Source: UBA4844 sp050943255 (GTDB lineage Bacteria; Bacillota; Syntrophomonadia; Syntrophomonadales; Syntrophomonadaceae). From it: a stretch of 31,243 nucleotides of DNA. Of this stretch, positions 1 to 6,830 are shown in pieces (within the stretch, counting starts at the first letter, position 1; every line of letters begins with the position of its first letter). The position numbers and the translations under genes were made by a program. The stretch spans positions 1 through 31,243 of the forward strand of contig JBMNOV010000019.1 in NCBI GenBank assembly GCA_050943255.1, written 5' to 3'. The notes beneath the pieces are model-generated. The model did not search any database, had not been told where the DNA came from, and worked only from the letters and a program-made list of their open reading frames with translations.

Positions 1-126
1 CCTACCGAGCGGTTATACCGTGATGCCCGCGCTATGTTCTTAGAAGAAGGTACTCCTACAGTACAGCGCATTACCATATCTCGTCAGACTATTAAACATG
101 GCGGAGTCTTAAAATATCAGGATTAA
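1..126 (+). CDS. acyl-CoA dehydrogenase, 3' end only (copy 1)
   Basis: Only the last 41 codons are in the window; the gene starts upstream of position 1. The residues include the acyl-CoA dehydrogenase C-terminal signature ERLYRDARAMFLEEGT, with the EGT glutamate that acts as catalytic base in many family members, and end in LKYQD before a TAA stop. All 126 bases are identical to 1955-2080, the end of the complete acyl-CoA dehydrogenase gene downstream, including synonymous positions. This is therefore the tail of a tandem paralogue. Its product would be a flavoprotein oxidising acyl-CoA to enoyl-CoA in beta-oxidation. A hairpin terminator and a cysteine-rich protein gene follow, as they do for copy 2. 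Confidence 0.9.
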   Translation, partial: PTERLYRDARAMFLEEGTPTVQRITISRQTIKHGGVLKYQD

Positions 127-157
127 TCAGAAGCAAACTGTAACTACAAACTGCCAG

Positions 158-191
158 AGGGCATTGGCTATGAGGGCCGATGCCCTTTTTT
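158..191 (+). terminator. rho-independent terminator after acyl-CoA dehydrogenase copy 1
   Basis: AGGGCAT at 158-164 pairs with ATGCCCT at 180-186, followed by a run of T to 191. It lies 31 bases after the dehydrogenase stop and 43 bases before the next start codon. A closely similar hairpin sits at the same place after copy 2 (2114-2142), which supports a conserved function. Some read-through into the downstream gene is possible because no strong promoter is obvious between them. Confidence 0.75.
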
Positions 192-233
192 CTAATAAAA
201 AAGGTTTAACATAGTATTGGAGGGGCTTAAAAA

Positions 234-773
234 TTGGCAGAACAAAAATTTGGTCCACGAAGAAGCAGGGCACCTAGAAAACCTTGGCCGGAATGTCCCA
301 ATGTCGTAATCTACCGTTGTTATCAATGTAGCAGGTTATATCAAGGAATGGACTTTACTATGCCTTCTCAAATACCTGCATGTTGTGGGAAACCCATGGA
401 ACGCCTGATACCTCAACCTGCTGAAGATGTGTCACCTGAAATTACTGTGGACTACCAGATCGTGGGTGGTTTCAATGACAATGCAGTAGAAGTATTCTGG
501 GAAACCAAACAGCCGGAGGATAATCCTGAGTGGATTCTTCTAAAGACTTTTACTGGGGGTTACATTAAATATGTTACTCCTAAGAAGAAACCACCTATAA
601 TATTCCCTTTAGCTGATGAGGATGCTTATGCATATTGTGATGAAAGCCCTTGTTTACAATGCGTATTTCGTTGTAAAAGAGGTTTTGTCATCTATTTATA
701 TATAAAAACAAAGGGGTTAATAGAAGTTCCGCTAGAAAAAATGTCGGCCCAATATAATAGAAATAAGAAATAG
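234..773 (+). CDS. cysteine-rich desulfoferrodoxin-like protein lacking active-site histidines (copy 1)
   Basis: This 179-residue protein starts at TTG, 8 bases after a GGAGGGG ribosome-binding site. Residues 26-60 look like a desulforedoxin-type metal site: IYRC29-YQ-C32, then PAC50-C51-GKPM, matching the CxxC...CCGxPM pattern of desulfoferrodoxin domain I. Residues 74-135 resemble the superoxide reductase barrel (PEWILLKTF..GGYIKY..P, then AYC135). However, the HP and H positions of the iron site are replaced and the protein contains no histidine at all. A cysteine cluster C135-x4-C140-x2-C143-x3-C147 stands where the family normally has C-N-x-H. The basic N-terminus (residues 5-19) is rich in R, K and P. 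The assignment is by eye and the fold is inferred. Its position between tandem acyl-CoA dehydrogenases suggests a redox or electron-transfer role with them. Confidence 0.55.
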   Translation: MAEQKFGPRRSRAPRKPWPECPNVVIYRCYQCSRLYQGMDFTMPSQIPACCGKPMERLIPQPAEDVSPEITVDYQIVGGFNDNAVEVFWETKQPEDNPEWILLKTFTGGYIKYVTPKKKPPIIFPLADEDAYAYCDESPCLQCVFRCKRGFVIYLYIKTKGLIEVPLEKMSAQYNRNKK

Positions 774-895
774 GTTTAATTACTACTACCCGCAAGAAAA
801 ATTTTGGGGCAAAAGTTTGTTAGTAAAAGAGAATATAATTAATTGAGTGGGGAAAACTAGTAACCAATAAAAATATAATAATTAAGGAGTAAAAT

Positions 896-2080
896 ATGAG
901 CAAGTTAACCAAGGAACAATTTGAAGCTTATTTAAAGCAGATCCGTGAATTAGTTGAAGGTCCTTTTGACGAAATGCAGAAGGACATCGAGGTTACTAAT
1001 AAGTTTCCCCCAGAGTTCTATGAAATGAGTATTAAAAATGACCTGTACCGTTGCTCCCTTCCCGAGGAGTACGGCGGATGGGGACTTTCAGAACTAGAAA
1101 TCCTGAAGATTCAGGAAGAGTTCAGCCGCGGCCCCGGCGGAATGCGTATGCACCTGCACTATGCTATGGACTTAAACTGGCGTCCGCTGTATGATTACGG
1201 CAGTGAAGAACTTAAAGCAGAATTAATGCCTAAATTCCAGAACAGAGAAGTTTTTACCTGCTGGGCTGTTACTGAGGAGACCGGCGGAACTGGTGCAGAC
1301 ATCCGTTCAATAGCGGTAAAAGACGGCGACGATTACATTATTAACGGAGAAAAGTACTTAATTTCCCATACTGATTGCTGTAACTATGCTTATATTACTG
1401 TTGTTACCAACCCTGACGCTGATAAGGATCATCGTCTATCTACTTTTATGGTACCTTGTGACACCCCGGGCTACGAAGTTACCCCTATGCCTCACATGAT
1501 GGGGTGCCGTGGTTCCGGACATACTGGCTTAAAGTTTACCAACATGAGAGTTAACAAGAGATATCTGCTGGGTAAAGAAGGCCAGGGTCTTGAAATAGCT
1601 ATCCACTCCCTGTCAGTTTCCCGTGTCCACATAGCTGCAAGCAACCTGGGAATGTCCCAGCGGATGTTAGAAATGAGTCTTAAGCGCGCTCATGATCGTG
1701 TCACCTTTGGTAAACCCATCATTGAACGCCAAGCTATCAGAATGAAGATTGCTAACATGGCTGCTTATATTCATGCCCTGCGTTGCATGGTATATGATTT
1801 TGCCAGAGATTATGAAGTAGACCCTGAGGGTGAATACATTGAAGAGAAAGCTGCCATGTGTAAACTGGTTAGCATCGACACTGTCAGAATGGTCAGTGAT
1901 GAGATGTTAGAGATCTTCGGCGGTGTAGGTTATTTCGAGGATTGCCCGTATGGTCCTACCGAGCGGTTATACCGTGATGCCCGCGCTATGTTCTTAGAAG
2001 AAGGTACTCCTACAGTACAGCGCATTACCATATCTCGTCAGACTATTAAACATGGCGGAGTCTTAAAATATCAGGATTAA
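896..2080 (+). CDS. acyl-CoA dehydrogenase (copy 2, complete)
   Basis: This 394-residue protein is normal length for the family. It is an FAD enzyme that alpha,beta-dehydrogenates acyl-CoA thioesters in beta-oxidation and passes electrons to electron-transfer flavoprotein. The N-terminal helical domain contains PEEYGGWGLS. The middle beta domain has the flavin-binding TEETGGTGAD block and GHTGLKFTNMRV. The C-terminal helical domain has RVTFGKPIIERQAIR and EIFGGVGYFED. The likely catalytic base is Glu369 in LEEGT. The ATG follows AAGGAG by 6 bases. The last 126 bases equal the partial gene at 1-126. In a syntroph such enzymes oxidise butyrate or longer acyl-CoAs; the substrate cannot be read from sequence. 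Confidence 0.93.
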   Translation: MSKLTKEQFEAYLKQIRELVEGPFDEMQKDIEVTNKFPPEFYEMSIKNDLYRCSLPEEYGGWGLSELEILKIQEEFSRGPGGMRMHLHYAMDLNWRPLYDYGSEELKAELMPKFQNREVFTCWAVTEETGGTGADIRSIAVKDGDDYIINGEKYLISHTDCCNYAYITVVTNPDADKDHRLSTFMVPCDTPGYEVTPMPHMMGCRGSGHTGLKFTNMRVNKRYLLGKEGQGLEIAIHSLSVSRVHIAASNLGMSQRMLEMSLKRAHDRVTFGKPIIERQAIRMKIANMAAYIHALRCMVYDFARDYEVDPEGEYIEEKAAMCKLVSIDTVRMVSDEMLEIFGGVGYFEDCPYGPTERLYRDARAMFLEEGTPTVQRITISRQTIKHGGVLKYQD

Positions 2081-2113
2081 TTTAATTAGAAACAAAATTA
2101 TTAATTGCTCGTG

Positions 2114-2142
2114 GGGCATTGGTTATTAGCCCATGCCCTTTT
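2114..2142 (+). terminator. rho-independent terminator after acyl-CoA dehydrogenase copy 2
   Basis: GGGCAT at 2114-2119 pairs with ATGCCC at 2133-2138, followed by TTTT. The core pattern GGGCATTGG...ATGCCCTTTT is shared with the hairpin at 158-191, although the flanking spacer differs between the two copies. The U-tract is shorter here, so termination may be incomplete and allow expression of the gene at 2233. Confidence 0.65.
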
Positions 2143-2232
2143 AAAAGCACCACAAGTAAATTAAGTGTTTAGTTAGGAGAATAGTTCAAAAGTGCTTTTG
2201 GTACGGCTGGAGTGTTTTGGAGGGCCTAACAA

Positions 2233-2757
2233 TTGAAAGAACAAAAATTTGGTCCACGAAGAAGCAGGGCACCTAGAAAACCTTGGCCGGAATGCCCCGA
2301 TATCTTGATCTACCGCTGTAGTAATTGTAGCCGGTTATACCAGGGGATGGACTATGGTGCCCCAACACAAGAACCTGTCTGTTGTGGGAAATTCATGGAA
2401 CGTCTGATACCTCAACCTGCTGAAGATGTGTCACCTGAAATTACGTTGGACTACCAGATCGTGGGTGGTTTCAATGAGAATGCAGTAGAAGTATTCTGGG
2501 AAACCAAACAGCCGGAGGATAATCCCGAATGGATTCTTCTAAAGACTTTTACTGGGGGTTACATTAAGTATGTTACTCCTAAGAAGAAACCACCTATAAT
2601 ATTCCCTTTAGCAGATGAGGATGCTTATGCATATTGTGATGAAAGCCCTTGCTTACAGTGCATTTTTCGTTGTAAAAGAGGTTTTGTCATCTATTTATAT
2701 ACAAAAACAAAAGGGCTAATAGAGCTTCCACTAGAAAAAATGTCGGCTCATTGGTAG
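2233..2757 (+). CDS. cysteine-rich desulfoferrodoxin-like protein lacking active-site histidines (copy 2)
   Basis: A 174-residue paralogue of the protein at 234-773, also with a TTG start after GGAGGGCC. All eight core cysteines (CxxC near residue 29, CCG near 50, and the C-x4-C-x2-C-x3-C cluster near 135-147) are kept. Its only histidine is the second-to-last residue. Residues 1-22 and 55-170 are nearly identical to copy 1. Residues 23-54, around the first metal site, carry about a dozen substitutions. The C-terminus ends SAHW instead of the longer lysine-rich tail of copy 1. It is convergent with the LysR gene at 2809-3723. The function is inferred as for copy 1. Confidence 0.55.
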   Translation: MKEQKFGPRRSRAPRKPWPECPDILIYRCSNCSRLYQGMDYGAPTQEPVCCGKFMERLIPQPAEDVSPEITLDYQIVGGFNENAVEVFWETKQPEDNPEWILLKTFTGGYIKYVTPKKKPPIIFPLADEDAYAYCDESPCLQCIFRCKRGFVIYLYTKTKGLIELPLEKMSAHW

Positions 2758-2808
2758 TGTATAGCATAAAATATAATAATAAGCCAAAGGTTTAACAGGT
2801 TATCTTAA

Positions 2809-3723
2809 CTAAATTGGTTTTTCTTTATAAGAGCTAATATTAATAACATAATTTTTAAATTGTCTAACAGGCAAGATTAATTGCCGATTTTTCATGTAAC
2901 CAAGGTACACTATTCTTTCATATGAAGGATTACTAATTGATACTACTTTAACATTAAAATTATTGAAGGTGGGGTTTTCGGGAACAACTGCGACTCCCAT
3001 GTTAGCTGCAACCAAACCCGCCATTGAAATCTCATTTTCTACTTCGCATGAAACTTTTGGAACCATATTAACCTTACGAAATAATCTATTTATTTCTCTT
3101 TTTAAGCCGACTTTTCCAGCATAATGAATTAGCGGATAAGGGGCTAGGTCTTTTAAATCAATTGTTGAATTTTTAGCAAGAGGGGATGTAGGCGGCAAAA
3201 TCGCGACAAGTTTTTGTTCACATATAGGAATAAAATCTATGTTGGGATCTTTTGGTATTAGGGAGACAAAAATCAAGTCAAATATTTCATCTTTTAAGCC
3301 TTTGATTAATTCATCGGTACAGTGATCTTGAGTAGTTCCTTCCTTTAAAAAAAACTTGATATCCTTAAACTGTTCATCTTTGGAAAAGCCAGCTATTAAA
3401 CTTGGTATAAAGTGAGTGCTAAGCGTATAGATAAATCCAATGCTTATAACACCATGGGTACCACTTGTTAATTCTTTAAGTTTTTTTGTACCTGCTTCCA
3501 ATTCGGTTAATGCATTTTCAACATAAGGTAAAAATGACTTTCCATATTTGGTTAGAACAATATTACGTCCTTGTTTCTCAAATAAATTTACTCCTAGCTC
3601 AGTTTCTAAAGCTGACATGGCATGGCTTAAGCTTGGTTGAGTTAGAGAAAGCTCCGCTGCAGCTTTAGTATAATGCTCAAGTTTTGCTAAAGTTCTAAAA
3701 TAGTAAAGCTGATAAAGATTCAT
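2809..3723 (-). CDS. LysR-family transcriptional regulator
   Basis: This 304-residue protein begins with a winged helix-turn-helix of LysR type (residues 3-60: LYYFRTLAKLEHYTKAAAEL, then LTQPSLSHAMSALETELGV and LFEKQGR). A linker helix and a periplasmic-binding-like co-inducer domain (about residues 90-295) follow. It is a dimer or tetramer DNA-binding activator or repressor that responds to an unknown small molecule. It is convergent with the cysteine-rich gene at 2233-2757 and lies 203 bases downstream of the NHEJ polymerase gene on the same strand. It has its own AT-rich upstream region, so its targets are not obvious. The acyl-CoA dehydrogenase array is a plausible target by proximity only. 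Confidence 0.9.
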   Translation of the reverse strand: MNLYQLYYFRTLAKLEHYTKAAAELSLTQPSLSHAMSALETELGVNLFEKQGRNIVLTKYGKSFLPYVENALTELEAGTKKLKELTSGTHGVISIGFIYTLSTHFIPSLIAGFSKDEQFKDIKFFLKEGTTQDHCTDELIKGLKDEIFDLIFVSLIPKDPNIDFIPICEQKLVAILPPTSPLAKNSTIDLKDLAPYPLIHYAGKVGLKREINRLFRKVNMVPKVSCEVENEISMAGLVAANMGVAVVPENPTFNNFNVKVVSISNPSYERIVYLGYMKNRQLILPVRQFKNYVINISSYKEKPI

Positions 3724-3926
3724 TTAACAATCTTCCCCCTTAGCCAAGCCATAATTTAAAGAAAAGAGTTTATTACGAATTTAGAGACAAGCATTGGCGG
3801 AAAAGTAAAATTATAGACGATGAAATCATATATTGTCATAATACCAAAGATAACTGTATAATTTATTTTATTATAATATATATGATCCTAAAATGTAAGC
3901 GAAGGGCTGAGGTTAAAACATTACTA

Positions 3927-4844
3927 TTAATTTTGTAAGCTTATACCTAGTTTATCGAAAGCTATAAGGAGTGATTGCTGGTCGCTTAATACTGGGGCAA
4001 ACAAATCCCCTTCTCTCTTGAGGCGAGGTATTATAGTTTTTATATTAAAAAGGTCAGGTTTTATCGTATTTACTTCATCCCAGTGTATGGGGAAGGAAAC
4101 AGTAGCTCCAGGACGAGGGCGAACACTATAAGCTGAACAAAGGGTTTTCCCTTTTACATTTTGCATATAATCTATATATACTTTTTTCTTTCTCTTATTA
4201 ATTGTTCTTTCCATAGTTGCCATATCGGGGGCTAAGGTACATATAATACCGGCTACCGACCGGGCAAATTCCCGAACCTCGCTATAAGTATATTCATTAA
4301 TTATGGGCAAATAGATGTGCAAACCTTCTGAACCAGAAGTCTTGATATAGCTCCTTAATCCCAGTTCATTAAGTATTTGTCTGGTAAGAAGGGCAATTTT
4401 AGTAACCTGGGCAAAAGTATTTCCCGGGGAAGGATCAAGATCAAAAACCACAAAATCTGGATAATCTTCCCGATCTACACACGAAAGCCAGGGATGCATT
4501 TCGATGCTGGCCTGATTGGCCAACCAGGCCAGGGTAGCGGCTTCATGGATCAAAATAAAATTAATTTGGCGATTAGATTCAGTTGAAAAATAGGAAAAGG
4601 TATCTATCCACTCAGGGAGTGAGTCCGGGGCGTTTTTTTGGTAAAAGTGCTTGTTTAGAATACCATTGGGATAACGGGTAAAAACCATAGGTCGCTGCTG
4701 TAAGTGGGCTAAAATATAAGGAGCAACTTCCAAGTAATACTGTATTAATTCTCCCTTAGTGTAGCCTTCCTGGGGCCACAGCACCTTATTCAAATTACTT
4801 AAACTAAGACTTCGTCCCGCAACACTTACTATACCGTTTTGCAT
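3927..4844 (-). CDS. ligD: stand-alone LigD-type polymerase/primase domain protein (NHEJ)
   Basis: A primase-polymerase of the archaeo-eukaryotic primase superfamily, as in the POL domain of bacterial LigD. It fills gaps and adds nucleotides at double-strand breaks held by Ku. The metal-binding motif VVFDLDPSPG and the GSEGLHIYLPI segment are visible, as is the N-terminal NKVLWPQEGYTKGELIQYY typical of LigD POL. An in-frame ATG at 4859 is possible. I prefer ATG 4844 (305 residues) because AAGGAG at 4856-4851 lies 6 bases before it and would be inside the longer version. The ligase is a separate upstream gene with a short gap, and no phosphoesterase domain is present. Last gene of the ku-ligase-polymerase operon. 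Confidence 0.9.
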   Translation of the reverse strand: MQNGIVSVAGRSLSLSNLNKVLWPQEGYTKGELIQYYLEVAPYILAHLQQRPMVFTRYPNGILNKHFYQKNAPDSLPEWIDTFSYFSTESNRQINFILIHEAATLAWLANQASIEMHPWLSCVDREDYPDFVVFDLDPSPGNTFAQVTKIALLTRQILNELGLRSYIKTSGSEGLHIYLPIINEYTYSEVREFARSVAGIICTLAPDMATMERTINKRKKKVYIDYMQNVKGKTLCSAYSVRPRPGATVSFPIHWDEVNTIKPDLFNIKTIIPRLKREGDLFAPVLSDQQSLLIAFDKLGISLQN

Positions 4845-4877
4845 TTCTTTCTCCTTCATAATTTAATCATCACCCAA

Positions 4878-5804
4878 CTATACTTGGCATTCTTCAGGTA
4901 ATTTTTTTAGAAAACCTTTTAAAACCGGAGAGCGCAGGTGCATATTATCAGTCCATTCGGCAAACTCGACTTCTATAACTAGGTGAGGCTTGATAAAAAA
5001 GATTTCCTGATTTGACTTAGTGGTTGCGAAGTTAAAAGGTGATTTATCAGTTTGCAGATACTTAAGCACCTTGGTTAGCTGTTGCCATTCATTAGCACTC
5101 ATGCCATTGCCAACCTTACCCACGTAGTGCAAAAAATTATTAAAATAGACACCTAGCAGTAGGGAATTAGCTATATTGTTTTTTAGAGTATAGCCTCCAA
5201 CTATACAAGCTTGCCGGCGCCGGTATTTAATCTTAAACCAATCCCGGTGCTTTTTACCGGCTAGGTAATGACTATCTTTTCTTTTAGCCACAACGCCTTC
5301 CAGGTTGGCCTCCTTAACCGCGGTAAATAAGTTGCTACCGGATGGAAAATCTTCTATTAGATAAATCATAGCTTGAGGCTTGAGCAACTCATTAAGCTTG
5401 TTTTGGCGCTGTGTCAAAGGAAGACCCCGTAAATCCTCGTCTCCATCCCATAATAGATCGAAAACAACATAATTAATTGGCACTTCTTGTAATAGACGCT
5501 TAATACTCTGGTTAGAGATGGCATTATCTCTTCGCATTACGGCAGGGAAATTAGGCCGGGAATCCTTGAAAGCTATTATTTCCCCATCAAGTATAATATT
5601 GTTATGGTTCAAGAACGAGGAGAGTAACTGCAGTTCTGGATACTGAATGGTCCTGTTATGAAGCTTTTTATTAATTAGTTGAACACTGTTATTATTAATA
5701 TACGCCAGCATGCGTACCCCATCCCATTTTAGCTGATAGGTAAAATCGGGACTGTCAAAAATTTTGTCTTGTATTATAGGCTCCATAGGTTCAATAAGCT
5801 TCAT
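4878..5804 (-). CDS. ligD: ATP-dependent DNA ligase, LigD ligase domain (NHEJ)
   Basis: This 308-residue ATP-dependent DNA ligase seals breaks in non-homologous end joining. Nucleotidyltransferase motif I is LKWDGVR, with the adenylated lysine at residue 26. Motif III (INYVVFDLLWD), motif IV (LEGVVAKR) and motif V (WFKIKYRRRQ) are all present. A C-terminal OB-fold (about residues 200-305) ends with HLRSPVLKGF. It lacks polymerase and phosphoesterase modules, so it corresponds to the LIG domain of LigD alone. Its ATG overlaps the ku stop codon by one base (TAATG), which implies translational coupling. The polymerase gene follows. Confidence 0.92.
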   Translation of the reverse strand: MKLIEPMEPIIQDKIFDSPDFTYQLKWDGVRMLAYINNNSVQLINKKLHNRTIQYPELQLLSSFLNHNNIILDGEIIAFKDSRPNFPAVMRRDNAISNQSIKRLLQEVPINYVVFDLLWDGDEDLRGLPLTQRQNKLNELLKPQAMIYLIEDFPSGSNLFTAVKEANLEGVVAKRKDSHYLAGKKHRDWFKIKYRRRQACIVGGYTLKNNIANSLLLGVYFNNFLHYVGKVGNGMSANEWQQLTKVLKYLQTDKSPFNFATTKSNQEIFFIKPHLVIEVEFAEWTDNMHLRSPVLKGFLKKLPEECQV

Positions 5805-6646
5805 TAGCTACCTGTTTTAGTCTTGCGAGTACGCTTCTTTTTTATTTCATTATTCCTGATTTCACTTTTTGGGCGATTTTCCTCGGCTAATTTTATACTG
5901 GCTTGCAATGCTTCCATCAGGTCAACTATTTTTCCCTTTTCAGCCAAGGGGGGTACAATAACTTCTTGGCCAACGATTTTAGCATCAATTAATTCTCGTA
6001 AGGCTTGGCGATATTCATCATGATATTTCTCAGGTTCAAAATCAACGGACAAGTTTTCAATCAGGCTTACTGCCATTTTTAATTCATTTTCATGCAGCAT
6101 AGCTTTGTTAAGGCCAGGGTTTAAGCTGGCAGATGAACGAATCTCATCTGGATAAAAAATAGTTTCCATTAATAGTATTTGCTCTTTCGCTCGAAGGGCA
6201 GCCAGCGACTGTTTGGTACGGATAATGACTCTGGCTATGGCTATCTTGCCTGTTTTATTCATTGCTTCTACCAACAGCGAATAGGCTTTTTCTCCACCGG
6301 CGGCAGCTTCCAGGTAATAACTTTTATCAAAATATACCGGATCTACCTGTCTAAAATCAACGAAGTCAAGAATATCAATGGTTTTGGTGTTATTAAGGGG
6401 GATGCGCTCGAGATCCTCTTCATTTAAGATTACGTAATTGCCCTTTTGGTATTCATACCCCCTTACTATTTCATCGCTTTTAATTTCTCGCCCACAGCGG
6501 GAACAAAATTTATGATACTCAATTGGAGACATGCACTCCTGGTGCAGGTAATTAAACTTAATATCTTTGTTTTCTGTTGCCACATACATTTTTACCGGAA
6601 TATTAACTAGTCCAAAACTAACTGCACCTTTCCAAAGCGTGCGCAT
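5804..6646 (-). CDS. ku: Ku protein, NHEJ end-binding
   Basis: Bacterial Ku homodimers ring DNA ends and recruit LigD. The canonical opening MRTLWKGAVSFGLVNIPVK is present, then CSRCG (zinc-binding-like pair) and RGYEYQKGNYVIL. A Lys/Arg-rich C-terminal tail (KKKRTRKTKTG) is typical of bacterial Ku DNA-binding extensions. A GTG at 6655 is in frame, but ATG 6646 matches the family start and has AGGTG 6 bases upstream, giving 280 residues. It is first in the operon with the ligase and polymerase, and divergent from the CofE-like gene. In Bacillus subtilis the equivalent genes act in spore DNA repair, which fits a spore former. Confidence 0.95.
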   Translation of the reverse strand: MRTLWKGAVSFGLVNIPVKMYVATENKDIKFNYLHQECMSPIEYHKFCSRCGREIKSDEIVRGYEYQKGNYVILNEEDLERIPLNNTKTIDILDFVDFRQVDPVYFDKSYYLEAAAGGEKAYSLLVEAMNKTGKIAIARVIIRTKQSLAALRAKEQILLMETIFYPDEIRSSASLNPGLNKAMLHENELKMAVSLIENLSVDFEPEKYHDEYRQALRELIDAKIVGQEVIVPPLAEKGKIVDLMEALQASIKLAEENRPKSEIRNNEIKKKRTRKTKTGS

Positions 6647-6830
6647 TAAATTCACCTGCTCTTGTCATAAATTTTTAACTAGGTTTAGGTTGTACCTTTG
6701 TTAGGCTTTTATTCCCGTAACTACCGGCTGTATACATTTAGCAGGTCTTGATAAAAAAAGAATTTTGGGGTATATTTTAGCGGGGACTAATGAACCTTTG
6801 TCCCAAATTTACAATTAAAGGGTGTTGCAC

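Larger units (their letters stand above)
1..2757 (+). repeat. tandem duplication of an acyl-CoA dehydrogenase plus desulfoferrodoxin-like unit
   Basis: The unit [acyl-CoA dehydrogenase, hairpin, cysteine-rich protein] occurs twice in direct orientation. The second copy covers about 896-2757; the first is cut by the window edge, so only 1-773 is visible. The offset is about 1954 bp for the dehydrogenase end and 1999 bp for the small gene. Coding sequence is identical or nearly so over long stretches, while the spacers between genes have diverged. That pattern fits an older duplication homogenised by gene conversion better than a very recent one. Confidence 0.8.

Noticed and set aside
6707..6735. 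A sigma-G-like promoter for ku on the minus strand (GTATA, 17 bases, AATAAAA)
   Set aside because: The -35 fits but the -10 has two mismatches including the leading C; too weak to call, although sigma-G control of ku would fit a spore former.
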